From the NCBI RefSeq assembly GCF_000821085.1, contig NZ_CCXR01000001.1, forward strand, positions 3,679,001 to 3,743,000: DNA of 64,000 nt, written 5' to 3'. The notes under the pieces were generated by a model, which was not told where the DNA came from, made no database searches, and saw nothing but the letters and a program-made list of their open reading frames with translations. The stretch comes from Bacillus sp. B-jedd. Lineage in GTDB: Bacteria > Bacillota > Bacilli > Bacillales > Cytobacillaceae. How positions within the stretch are numbered: the first letter of the stretch is position 1; each line of letters starts with the position of its first letter. The position numbers and the translations under genes were made by a program. Below, piece after piece: positions 16,533 to 24,712 of this stretch.

Positions 16533-17054
16533 TCAATTGTCTAATAACATCTTAATCTCATTTATTAGCTCATATTTCTGTTCTTCTGTATGGATTTCCT
16601 CTGCTCCGTATTTCGGCATTGACCAATATATGCCTTCCTTGTCTTGAAAAACAGTAAAAAGATACATCTGTCCTTTTTTCAGGAACGGATTGTCTTCGTA
16701 CTTAAGAAGAAACAATTGTCCTTCTTTCTTATAATAGCCCCCATCCCGAATGACAGTAATCCCACCCAGAAGGGCTCCTTTTATATTTTGGGTCACACGA
16801 ACTTCATAAAGGATTGCAGGCTGGCCATTGTGTGTGCTGCGTTCTTTTTCTTCAAGAACTTCCCCAATAAAAATCCGATCAGCGGCTGAGACCAGCGTAT
16901 TTTTATTGGAAAAATCCTGATCATATTCGTACGTGCGGGTAATCACCTCCGCGGAATTCTTTGAGTCAAGCAGCATTGTGAAATACTTAATTGAAAATAC
17001 ACCTGCCACAAAAATAATCGCAGCAGCTAGCCAAGCTATTCTCTTCACTGGCAC
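16533..17054 (-). CDS. Membrane-anchored protein of unknown function
   Basis: 173 residues. A basic N-terminus and one hydrophobic segment (about 5-25) form an uncleaved signal anchor or signal peptide without a lipobox. The extracellular part (from about residue 45) reads as a compact beta-rich domain (IFIGEVLEEKERSTHNGQP, YEVRVTQNIKGALLGG, GQMYLFTVFQDKEGIYW) ending in a short helix. This layout resembles small secreted OB- or copper-amine-like domains, but I do not recognise the family. Own terminator downstream, and a gap of about 250 bp to nadE, so it is probably a single-gene unit. SD region GAGAGGGTGCC precedes the start. Confidence 0.7.
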   Translation of the reverse strand: MPVKRIAWLAAAIIFVAGVFSIKYFTMLLDSKNSAEVITRTYEYDQDFSNKNTLVSAADRIFIGEVLEEKERSTHNGQPAILYEVRVTQNIKGALLGGITVIRDGGYYKKEGQLFLLKYEDNPFLKKGQMYLFTVFQDKEGIYWSMPKYGAEEIHTEEQKYELINEIKMLLDN

Positions 17055-17237
17055 CCTCTCCTGAATAATAGAATTTACTTTTCAATTATAAGGGCATAAA
17101 ATTCATCACTTCCTTCGTACATGTGAAAATTCAGCGAATCCTTTAAGTTCCTTTCGTTTCCCGAAAGAATCATATGGTCATTCCCACTGCTTCATTTGTT
17201 ATTCGAAAAAAGTTCAGGAGCCGGCCCAGTGCCTCAC

Positions 17238-17278
17238 AACAAAAAGCGGCATCCCTCGTTTTAAGAGTGGATGCCGCT
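17238..17278 (-). terminator. Terminator of nadE
   Basis: AGCGGCATCC/GGATGCCGCT perfect 10-bp stem followed by TTTTTGTTG on the minus strand, shortly after the nadE stop. Confidence 0.85.
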
Positions 17279-17304
17279 ATACTTCTGTTGAGTTGTCTGC
17301 CTTA

Positions 17305-18123
17305 TTACTGCTTCCACCATTCGCTGAAAATGTTGGCGGGAGTGTGGCGTTTGTGTTCGGAGATGGTGAAGCGCTTGGCGATTTTGGCAGCGTCTTCTTC
17401 CGAAACCTCCTTGCCTTCAAGGTAGTCATCGATGACCTCATAAGAAATGCCGAGTTCGGTTTCGTCTGCCTGAAGCGGTACATGGTCGAGCAGATCCGCG
17501 GTCGGCTCTTTCAAGTAAAGCCGCTCCACAGCACCAAGTTCTTTCATCAATTCACGGCCCTGGCGTTTGTTCAGCCCTGTCAGCGGGAATACATCCGCCG
17601 CTCCGTCGCCATGCTTTGTGAAAAATCCGGTCACTGCTTCCGCAGCATGGTCCGTTCCTACCACAAGCAATCCGTGCATGCCGGCATAAGCGTACTGGGC
17701 AATCATCCGCATCCGTGCCTTGACGTTCCCTTTTTGGAAATCGGCAAGAACCTGGCCAGTCCCGGCCCGCTCATACTCCACCTTAACCGCATCAACGGCA
17801 TCCTTGATATTAAACGAATACTCCTCATCCGCCTTGATAAAATCTAGTGCGAGCAGAGCATCGTCTTCATCCTTCTGCAAGCCGTACGGCAGGCGGACCG
17901 CGATGAATTTTGCTTCATACCCTTCTTCCCGAAGTTCCTCAGCTGCAATCTGTGAAAGCCTGCCTGCAAGCGTTGAATCCTGGCCACCGCTAATTCCGAG
18001 CACAAACCCTTTCGCCTTCGCCTTCTTGCAATAATCCTTCAAAAACCCGATCCGATCCCTAATCTCCTCTTTCGGATCAATCACCGGCTTCACATGCAAC
18101 TCTTTAATAATACGCTCCTGCAT
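17305..18123 (-). CDS. nadE: Ammonia-dependent NAD+ synthetase
   Basis: 272 residues, the same length as B. subtilis NadE, and strikingly similar along its whole length. The N-type ATP pyrophosphatase P-loop SGGQDS is at 45-50, and [34 protein letters not shown] and the C-terminal KRHTPANIF segment are all recognisable. It adenylates nicotinic acid adenine dinucleotide and amidates it with ammonia, the last step of NAD+ synthesis. There is no glutaminase domain, so it uses free ammonia. ATG 18123 fits the family N-terminus [13 protein letters not shown]; an upstream TTG in frame is less likely. Confidence 0.96.
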   Translation of the reverse strand: MQERIIKELHVKPVIDPKEEIRDRIGFLKDYCKKAKAKGFVLGISGGQDSTLAGRLSQIAAEELREEGYEAKFIAVRLPYGLQKDEDDALLALDFIKADEEYSFNIKDAVDAVKVEYERAGTGQVLADFQKGNVKARMRMIAQYAYAGMHGLLVVGTDHAAEAVTGFFTKHGDGAADVFPLTGLNKRQGRELMKELGAVERLYLKEPTADLLDHVPLQADETELGISYEVIDDYLEGKEVSEEDAAKIAKRFTISEHKRHTPANIFSEWWKQ

Positions 18124-18218
18124 AACATCCACTTCCAATCCCTCCTGCAACAAAATCCAAATTTATTTTACCGCTAACCCAACATATAAGAAAGCACGGG
18201 GGCGGTTCTGCTTCCTAT

Positions 18219-18401
18219 TTTTGTCTTATCCTTGATTGTTGATTTCCACTCCGGGGACATGCTTTCCGCGAGGAGGACCGTGGAGCCTCCTCGGCGTCTA
18301 GACGCCTATGGGGTCTCCACGTGCCGCTTCATCCCGCCGGAGTCAGTCCCCTCCGTTCCAATCAACTTCATTGAAAATCAACACTCATCTTTAATTGAGC
18401 C
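18219..18401. mobile_element. MITE-like dispersed element, older copy
   Basis: 183 bp, about 85 percent identical by eye to the 184-bp element at 62070-62253. It contains the same central palindrome (GGCGTCTAGACGCC), and blocks GTTGATTTCCACTCC and CTCCGTTCCAATCAAC. The terminal inverted repeats have decayed here (right end TAATTGAGCC). Non-coding. I recognise the core as a type of repeat that is common in Bacillaceae genomes. Confidence 0.75.
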
Positions 18402-18460
18402 TATAAATAAGAGAAATATCTTCCGTCTCCCTAAATGAAACACTGGAACTTCCCACTGCC

Positions 18461-19972
18461 TCACAGCACTCCCGAGAAGAGTCGGGAGAATGATTCTTTG
18501 AGGCGGTTCCATAGGCCACGTTTGTAGAATTCGACGGCGCCAATTTTTTCGCTTTCTTCCATGTCTTGTTCGTAATGGGCGACGAGGTCGCGGATCGAGC
18601 TTGTGCCGTAAAGGAAGACGTTGACCTCAAAGTTGAGGTGGAAGCTGCGCATGTCCATGTTGGCTGTGCCGATGGAAGCAAGGTTGCCGTCGATGATGAT
18701 GACTTTCTGGTGCAAAAAGCCTTTTTTATATGAGTAAATTTCGGCGCCTGATCGGAGCAGCTCAGGGAAATAGGACCTCGTCGCATACTGGGTCAGGAAG
18801 CCATCGTTTATTTCCGGCACCATAATCCGAACTTCAAGCCCTTTGGCAGCCGCAATCCTAAGCGCTGTCCGGATCGACTCATCTGGAACGAAATACGGTG
18901 TTGCAATCCAAATCGACTGGGTCGCGGCCGCCATCATCGCATAGTAAAAATCACTCATGATTCCCTGCTGTGTATCCGGTCCGCTCGCCACGACCTGTAA
19001 CGCGCCATCGAGCACCTCATTTTCAATCGGATGCTTTTCAAGCAAGTCGGAATCTAGCATCTTTTCGCCGCTCACATATTCCCAATCCAAGAGGAAAACC
19101 GTATGAAGCGTGTAAACCGCTTCCCCTTCGAGCATCATATGCGTATCGCGCCAATAGCCGAAATTTTCATCCTCGCCAAGATACTCCACGCCGACATTCA
19201 GTCCGCCCACAAAGCCAATTTTGCCATCAATAATGATGATTTTCCGATGGTTGCGGAAATTGAATTTCTGGTTGAAAAAGCCGAATTTCAGCGGTGAAAA
19301 CGGAATCGCGTTAATACCCGCTTTCTTCATCGCCCTAAGATCAGCCGCAACGAGCGAACGGCTGCCAGCCGCATCAAAGATAAACCGCACCTCGACTCCG
19401 GCCTCCGCCTTTTCAATCAGGATATCAATGATTTCCTTGCCAAGCCGGTCAGACCGGAAAATATAATATTCAATATGGATGAATCTTTTAGCTTCCCGCA
19501 GTCGGTCGATAATCTGCCCAAACGTTTCCTGGCCATTTTTCAAGACGACCGACCTTGAAGCCGTACTAATTGGGGTCATCGCCATTTTTCGTGCGAATAG
19601 CGCGAAATTCTCCTGGCTTTCCACGAGGAAAGATAAATCAGGCGATGATTCCGACCTCATCATCCGTTCCCACTGGCTCCGGTTCAACTGGCGCTTTGTT
19701 TTGAATAAATAGCCTTTCAAATAAAGCTGCCCTGAATACAAATAAAAAATATAGCCGAGAAGCGGAATGAACAGCAGCACATAAATCCAGAGCAAGGTGT
19801 GCTGCGCCGACCGATTCTCGAGTATAAGCGAAAAAACGCTGACCAGAATAATGCCCGCATATAGGAGGGCAAACCCCAGCTTCCAAAGCGGCTGCACATT
19901 CGTGTATACAATCATATACAGGCACACCGTCAGCGCAATCACAAATAAAAATTCAATTCTCCGTTTCAGCAT
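18461..19972 (-). CDS. cls: Cardiolipin synthase (phospholipase D superfamily)
   Basis: 503 residues. Two N-terminal membrane helices (about 7-27 and 35-55) are followed by two phospholipase-D-type catalytic halves, each with an HxK(x)4D motif: HRKIIIID (near 240) and HQKVIIID (near 420). It condenses two phosphatidylglycerols into cardiolipin at the membrane. Length and architecture match the ClsA type of Bacillus. SD GGGGAG sits 5 nt before ATG 19972. Hairpin array B lies upstream, between this gene and moeB, so its promoter must be between 19973 and about 20130 or beyond the array. Confidence 0.93.
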   Translation of the reverse strand: MLKRRIEFLFVIALTVCLYMIVYTNVQPLWKLGFALLYAGIILVSVFSLILENRSAQHTLLWIYVLLFIPLLGYIFYLYSGQLYLKGYLFKTKRQLNRSQWERMMRSESSPDLSFLVESQENFALFARKMAMTPISTASRSVVLKNGQETFGQIIDRLREAKRFIHIEYYIFRSDRLGKEIIDILIEKAEAGVEVRFIFDAAGSRSLVAADLRAMKKAGINAIPFSPLKFGFFNQKFNFRNHRKIIIIDGKIGFVGGLNVGVEYLGEDENFGYWRDTHMMLEGEAVYTLHTVFLLDWEYVSGEKMLDSDLLEKHPIENEVLDGALQVVASGPDTQQGIMSDFYYAMMAAATQSIWIATPYFVPDESIRTALRIAAAKGLEVRIMVPEINDGFLTQYATRSYFPELLRSGAEIYSYKKGFLHQKVIIIDGNLASIGTANMDMRSFHLNFEVNVFLYGTSSIRDLVAHYEQDMEESEKIGAVEFYKRGLWNRLKESFSRLFSGVL

Positions 19973-20134
19973 AATTACTCCCCATGTCAGCCGCAGCGAA
20001 ATACGTTCTCTATACCTATACCCTTACCCTTTTGCAAAAAAAACATCCCGCCAAGGCAGGATGAGTAGAATGGAGTGGTACTTGGAGTGAGTTTGCAGCT
20101 ATGAGAGTTTTTTATGCAAAAGTTGTTGTCCACC

Positions 20135-20491
20135 TCTATTGGCGACCGGACGATACGTTTTTCCACGCTGCGGGCGCCAACCACCTCTATTGGCGACCGG
20201 GCGATACGTTTTTCTACGCTGCGGGCGCCAACCACTGTTATTGGCGACCGGACGATACGTTTTTTCACGCTGCGGGCGCCAACCACTGTTATTGGCGACC
20301 GGACGATACGTTTTTTCACACTGCGGGTGCCAACCACTGTTATTGGCGACCGGACGATACGTTTTTCCACGCTGCGGGCGCCAACCACTTTTATTGGCGA
20401 CCGGACAATACGTTTTCCCACGCTGCGGGCGCCAACCACCTCTATTGGCGACCGGACGATACGTTTTCCCACGCTGCGGGCGCCAACCACC
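20135..20491. repeat. Tandem hairpin array B: 7 units of 51 bp
   Basis: Units start at 20135, 20186, 20237, 20288, 20339, 20390 and 20441, an exact 51-bp period. Each unit is TTGGCGaCCG, 22 bp, CGGgCGCCAA, then about 9 bp spacer: a 10-bp stem with one conserved a/g mismatch. One unit has a C-to-T change in the right arm that still allows G-U pairing. Six-frame reading frames exist only because 51 is a multiple of three. It lies between the moeB stop and the cls start, both on the minus strand. Confidence 0.92.
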
Positions 20492-20589
20492 CTTCAATAA
20501 ATGAAGACTAAACAAACTTCATTCAGAATTCCCCTATCTACGACCAAATCCTCAAAATTTCTTCCGGAAGGGCTTAGAGACCCTTTCGC

Positions 20590-21612
20590 TCATCCCCCCG
20601 CATATCTCGCAAAATACGATTTCGCCTCTGCTAAATCATTTGTGCCGTGGACGAGGACGCGGCCATCTTTGAAGAAAACCATGCTGACTCGCTCGTCCGG
20701 CTCGAATTTGAGCAGGAACGGGTTGGCAGCAGTGACGGTGCCCGCCTCTCGCAGAATGCCAGCCAATTTCTTAAGATCCACCGGGTTCTTTTTGCGCGGA
20801 TTGATTTGGACGGTGTCCCGGCCGCACAGAGCGGTGAAGGCGACCTGTTTATCAGATGAACGGTCGAGAAAATCAAACTGCCCTTGGCCACAGGCCGGGC
20901 AGTCGGGATTGCGTCCCTTTGAGATGTCCATCTGCATTGTCGAGTTGTACCAGATGTCGACTTGCTCAAGGTTCGGGTTGTGTTCTGCGCCGACGAGTAT
21001 TTTTATCGCCTCCATCGCTTCGAAGGAACCGATAATTTCGGTAATCGGCGACAGGACGCCAATTGTGTCGCATGTTTCGCCGAGTCCGGCTTGGGCGTCG
21101 GGGAACAGGCAGCGGTAGCACGGCGTTTTGCCAGGAATGATAACGGCGAACATGCCGCGCGAGCTGACCGCCCCCCCGTAAACCCAGGGAATATTGAATT
21201 TTATTGAAATATCGTTCATCAAATAGCGGATTGAAAAATTATCAGTTCCGTCCACTATGACATCGAAGCCGGCGAGGAGCTCCTCGGCATTATCGAGGTT
21301 CACATCGGCAATGACCGGGTCAATCTCTATTTCCGAGTTCACTGCTCGAAGCCTGTCGGCAGCAGCGACAGCCTTGGGAAGATTTTTGCGCGCGTCCTCC
21401 TCCGTGTACAGGGTTTGGCGCTGAAGATTCGACAGCTCGACCAAATCGCGGTCGATGAGCCGCACATAGCCGACCCCTGAACGAACAAGATGGTTGGCGA
21501 TGACGGTGCCAAGCGCCCCCATCCCGACGATGGCAGCACGGCTTGCAAGCAGCTTTCTCTGGCCTTCTTCCCCTATCGGTTTAAACAGCATCTGGCGCGA
21601 ATATCTCTCCAT
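20590..21612 (-). CDS. moeB: MoeB/ThiF-type E1-like adenylyltransferase
   Basis: 340 residues. Nucleotide-binding GMGALG near residue 30, DRDLVELSNLQRQ, the Asp in VDGTDNF, two zinc CxxC pairs (CYRC and CPAC) and the catalytic-type Cys in GETCDT define an E1-like enzyme that adenylates the C-terminal glycine of a MoaD/ThiS protein. A C-terminal extension (about 250-340, ALCGRDTVQINP...) is common in Bacillus MoeB/ThiF proteins. ATG 21612 has SD AAAGGAG at 8 nt; a start six codons upstream has none. Divergent from AOR, and a MoaD-like protein lies 8 kb away at 29437, so pterin cofactor synthesis is the likely role. Thiamin sulfur transfer is the alternative. Confidence 0.85.
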   Translation of the reverse strand: MERYSRQMLFKPIGEEGQRKLLASRAAIVGMGALGTVIANHLVRSGVGYVRLIDRDLVELSNLQRQTLYTEEDARKNLPKAVAAADRLRAVNSEIEIDPVIADVNLDNAEELLAGFDVIVDGTDNFSIRYLMNDISIKFNIPWVYGGAVSSRGMFAVIIPGKTPCYRCLFPDAQAGLGETCDTIGVLSPITEIIGSFEAMEAIKILVGAEHNPNLEQVDIWYNSTMQMDISKGRNPDCPACGQGQFDFLDRSSDKQVAFTALCGRDTVQINPRKKNPVDLKKLAGILREAGTVTAANPFLLKFEPDERVSMVFFKDGRVLVHGTNDLAEAKSYFARYAGG

Positions 21613-21787
21613 TTCGCCCGCTCCTTTCAAAATTTACCCACAACAATACTTTCATTATAAAAGCTTTTCAGAAAAATTTACAAAAAATTTAAAATTGTTC
21701 TCAAATTAAGAAGGAATTTATACCCAAAATGAAGAATAGTGATTAGGTACAGCTTTTTTTGCAACGGGAGGGGTGTGTCCTTTTTCC

Positions 21788-21900
21788 GGCGCAAAAGAAA
21801 AATGGGAACGCCCGTCTAAAGGGAGGCGCGGCACCTGGTTTTTCTCAAAAAGCCAGGCGATCCGCTCTTAAGGGAGAGTGGATACCCGGTTTTCTTAATC
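21788..21900 (+). promoter_or_regulatory. Structured 5' leader of AOR with duplicated hairpins
   Basis: Two related segments follow each other. Hairpin 1 is CGTCT-AAAGGG-AGGCG (21813-21828), hairpin 2 is CCGCTCT-TAAGGG-AGAGTGG (21862-21881); each is followed by a similar ACC(T/C)GGTTTT(T)CT stretch. Between them is a strong stem CCTGG TTTTT-ctc-AAAAA-g-CCAGG (21834-21857). This looks like a regulatory RNA. I could not match it to a known riboswitch by eye; the molybdenum/tungsten-cofactor motif is the natural candidate to test. Confidence 0.45.
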
Positions 21901-21932
21901 CTACAAAATTTTAGTAAGGGGGCAGCAAATCG

Positions 21933-23774
21933 ATGAATCTTGGCGGCTTCAAGAACAATGAAGTAGTAGTTGATTTGACTAGTGGCACAGTTGAGTACAG
22001 AAGCATCAATGAAGATAACGTACGGAAGTATATCGGCGGGCGCGGCTTGGGCGTAAAATATGTCCTTGATAACGGGCCTGAAGTGGAACCGCTCTCGGAG
22101 GACAATATCCTATGCATCATGACCGGTCCGGTAACCGGATCGCGTTCTTCAATGAGCGGACGGCTAGCTGTTGTAACGAAATCCCCGCTGACCGGGACCG
22201 TGACCGACTCCCATATGGGTGGATGGACTGCGGCGCGCCTGAAGTGGGCTGGCGTTGACAACGTGATCATCAAAGGAAAGAGCGACAGGCCTGTTTACCT
22301 CTACATAGAGGATGGCAAAGCAGAACTTCGCGACGCATCCGCCGAGTGGGGAACTAGCACACGGGCAACCGTAAAAGCGATGAAGGACCGCTATGGCGCG
22401 GAGGACCTTAGCGTCATGGCAATCGGCCAAGCCGGGGAAAACCTTGTCCGCTATGCCTCTTTCATCAACGAGCACGACCGTTCAGCAGGACGCGGAGGTA
22501 CTGCTGCGGTAGCAGGATATAAGAAATTAAAAGCAATCGTCATCAAAGCCGCGCAAAAAGGCAACATGCCGCAGCCGGCATTGGCAGACGAGTATAAAGA
22601 AGCCAACAAAAAAGCAGTTAAAGCTATCCTTGAAGGCGGGCTGACCGCGCCGAACAAAGGCGGCCTTTCCGTATACGGAACGAACGTCCTGACCAACCTG
22701 ATCAACGAGGTCGGCGCACTGCCAACAAAAAACGCCCAATTCACGAACTGGGATCAGGCCGAGCTGCATAGCGGTGAGTATGTAAACGAGCATCTGCTCG
22801 TCGCGAATAATACTTGCCACGCCTGTCCGGTCGCCTGCAAAATTGAGGTCGAAGTCAAGGACGGTAAATATAAAACGCGGGTTGAAAGCTTCGAATTCGA
22901 ATCCGCCTGGGCGCTTGGCGCAAACAGCGGGCTGAGCAATTCAGAAGCAATCGCCTACCTGATCGATTCGTGCAATGAGTACGGCATCGATACAATCGAA
23001 CTCGGGAATGCCTTCTCCGTGACGATGGAAGCGTATGAAAAAGGAATTGTTGATGAAAAGCTTGACTGGGGCGACGCGGACAAGATGATTGAAATGACAA
23101 GGAAGATCGCCCACCGAGAAGGCTTCGGTGGCGTCCTGGCTGAAGGCCCGGCCCGCGCGACCACCATGTGGGGAGCGCCTGAGCTGTCCATGTCGGTCAA
23201 AGGCCAGTCCATTCCTGCCTATGACCCGAGGGGCATCCAGGGAATCGGCCTCGGCTACGCGACAAGCAACCGCGGTGCCTGCCACCTGCGCGGCTACACC
23301 GTCGCATCCGAGATTGCAGGCATCCCGGAACCAACCGACCGTCTGCAGCCGGAAGGAAAAGGCGAGCTCCTGAAAATATTCCAGGACCTGCTTTCCTTCT
23401 CCGACTCGATGAATATTTGTAAATTCTCATCCTTCTCCGAAAATGCCGAGAACTATGCCGAGCAATATAGCGCAATGACCGGCATCCCAATGACAGCCGA
23501 CGACGTCATGCTCGCTGGAGAACGGATCTACAACCTGGAGCGTTACTACAACAACCTCGCAGGCTTCAACAAACGCGAAGACGACTTCCTGCCAAAGAGG
23601 TTCACCGAAGAACCCGCCACCGGCAACAGCGCAGGGTCCGTCAGCCGCATGGACATCATGCTGGACGAATACTACAACGTCCGCGGCTGGAAAGACGGCG
23701 TTGTCCCAGAAGAAAAACTCAGGGAACTCGGCATTCTCCCTGAAACAGCAGAACCAGGCAGCCAGCTAGTTTAA
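21933..23774 (+). CDS. Aldehyde ferredoxin oxidoreductase family protein
   Basis: 613 residues. The N-terminal tungsto-pterin domain has GGRGLGVKY and RLAVVTKSPLTG; iron-sulfur ligands are Cys295, Cys298 and Cys302 (CHACPVAC) plus Cys496 (NICKF), the CxxCxxxC...C pattern of AOR enzymes. It should oxidise an aldehyde to an acid with a tungsten (or molybdenum) bis-pterin and ferredoxin as acceptor, in the cytoplasm. SD AAGGGGG precedes ATG 21933. Divergent from moeB; MoaD-like protein at 29437 on the same side of the window. The long leader (21788-21900) is folded. A terminator follows at 23887. Substrate unknown. Confidence 0.93.
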   Translation: MNLGGFKNNEVVVDLTSGTVEYRSINEDNVRKYIGGRGLGVKYVLDNGPEVEPLSEDNILCIMTGPVTGSRSSMSGRLAVVTKSPLTGTVTDSHMGGWTAARLKWAGVDNVIIKGKSDRPVYLYIEDGKAELRDASAEWGTSTRATVKAMKDRYGAEDLSVMAIGQAGENLVRYASFINEHDRSAGRGGTAAVAGYKKLKAIVIKAAQKGNMPQPALADEYKEANKKAVKAILEGGLTAPNKGGLSVYGTNVLTNLINEVGALPTKNAQFTNWDQAELHSGEYVNEHLLVANNTCHACPVACKIEVEVKDGKYKTRVESFEFESAWALGANSGLSNSEAIAYLIDSCNEYGIDTIELGNAFSVTMEAYEKGIVDEKLDWGDADKMIEMTRKIAHREGFGGVLAEGPARATTMWGAPELSMSVKGQSIPAYDPRGIQGIGLGYATSNRGACHLRGYTVASEIAGIPEPTDRLQPEGKGELLKIFQDLLSFSDSMNICKFSSFSENAENYAEQYSAMTGIPMTADDVMLAGERIYNLERYYNNLAGFNKREDDFLPKRFTEEPATGNSAGSVSRMDIMLDEYYNVRGWKDGVVPEEKLRELGILPETAEPGSQLV

Positions 23775-23886
23775 GAGTGAAGCACGGGGACGATTCCCCT
23801 GCCTCATCCGGGAACCGAAATACCAGGCGGCGACAATTTTGAAGCAGCCATTCAGGTCTGAAAAGAAATATCGAGTAATCAATGCA

Positions 23887-23919
23887 AGGCTTCTGCGCAA
23901 TTCGGGCAGAAGCCTTTTT
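23887..23919 (+). terminator. Terminator downstream of AOR
   Basis: AGGCTTCTGC/GCAGAAGCCT 10-bp stem followed by TTTTTATTC, about 115 bp past the AOR stop. Confidence 0.85.
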
Positions 23920-23989
23920 ATTCTTTTGCAGAGATTAGGAGTGTATAAGTTGCAATCAATCTTATTATGAAACTTACACGAGGTGAACA

Positions 23990-24709
23990 ATGAAGGATAG
24001 AATCATAGAGGTTTTCAACAAGCTTTCCGGTGCTTATGAAAAGTCCGTTGACATAGATAATCTCTATAACGGCGAATACGAACGGCCTGCCATGCTCGCA
24101 GAGCTGCCGGAGGATTTAGCAGGAACAAAGATACTGGATGCCGGCTGTGCTGCTGGATGGTATGCGGTGGAGCTTGCCAACCGCGGCGCGAAGGTTGCCG
24201 GGATCGATATTAGCCCCGAGATGGTGAGCGCGGCAAAAAGGCGTGCCGGTGATAAGGCTAATATTTTTTGTCATGACTTAACTGAAGCTCTTCCATTTGA
24301 CGATCAGTCTTTCGATTATGTGGTCAGCTCGCTCGCCCTCCATTACTTGAAAGATTGGTCCTTTACTTTTAGCGAATTTAAACGGATTCTCAAACCTGAT
24401 GGTATGTTCTTGTTTTCCATCCACCATCCGTTCACTGACATTCAGCTATCTGAGAATCCAAACTACTTTTCAATGGAGCTGATCATAGACCAGTGGCGAA
24501 AGGATGGGAAATTGTTCGACGTGCCGTTTTACCGGAGGCCGCTGCAAAACATTTTAAACGAAACGATCGCCTATTTTGCAATCGAAAAAGTAATTGAACC
24601 AATTCCCACGGCAAAATTTAAAGAACTGAAGCCAGAATCCTTTGAGAAACTGATGAAGTCGCCGAACTTTTTAATTATCAAAGCAACTTCGAATGTAAAA
24701 GGAGCCTAA
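23990..24709 (+). CDS. Class I SAM-dependent methyltransferase
   Basis: 239 residues, cytoplasmic. Motif I LDAGCAAGWYAVEL near 50, the acidic residue at the end of strand 2 (VAGIDIS), and the post-I block DQSFDYVVSSLALHY are those of Methyltransf_11/UbiE-like small-molecule enzymes. The acceptor cannot be named. ATG 23990 with SD GAGGTG. The stop is 3 bp before the S41 peptidase gene, so the two are one operon; this pairing is unusual and may hint at modification of a peptide or small metabolite, but that is speculation. Confidence 0.85.
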   Translation: MKDRIIEVFNKLSGAYEKSVDIDNLYNGEYERPAMLAELPEDLAGTKILDAGCAAGWYAVELANRGAKVAGIDISPEMVSAAKRRAGDKANIFCHDLTEALPFDDQSFDYVVSSLALHYLKDWSFTFSEFKRILKPDGMFLFSIHHPFTDIQLSENPNYFSMELIIDQWRKDGKLFDVPFYRRPLQNILNETIAYFAIEKVIEPIPTAKFKELKPESFEKLMKSPNFLIIKATSNVKGA

Positions 24710-24712
24710 CTA

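Noticed and set aside
18219..18401. Structured regulatory RNA of nadE or cls
   Set aside because: The strong fold is explained by the MITE palindrome, which recurs at 62 kb next to unrelated genes.
20099..20515. Repeat proteins encoded on both strands (WRPQRGKTYRPVAN-type, and others)
   Set aside because: Open frames exist in nearly all frames only because the 51-bp unit is a multiple of three and lacks stops. No SD, and the DNA dyad explains the conservation.
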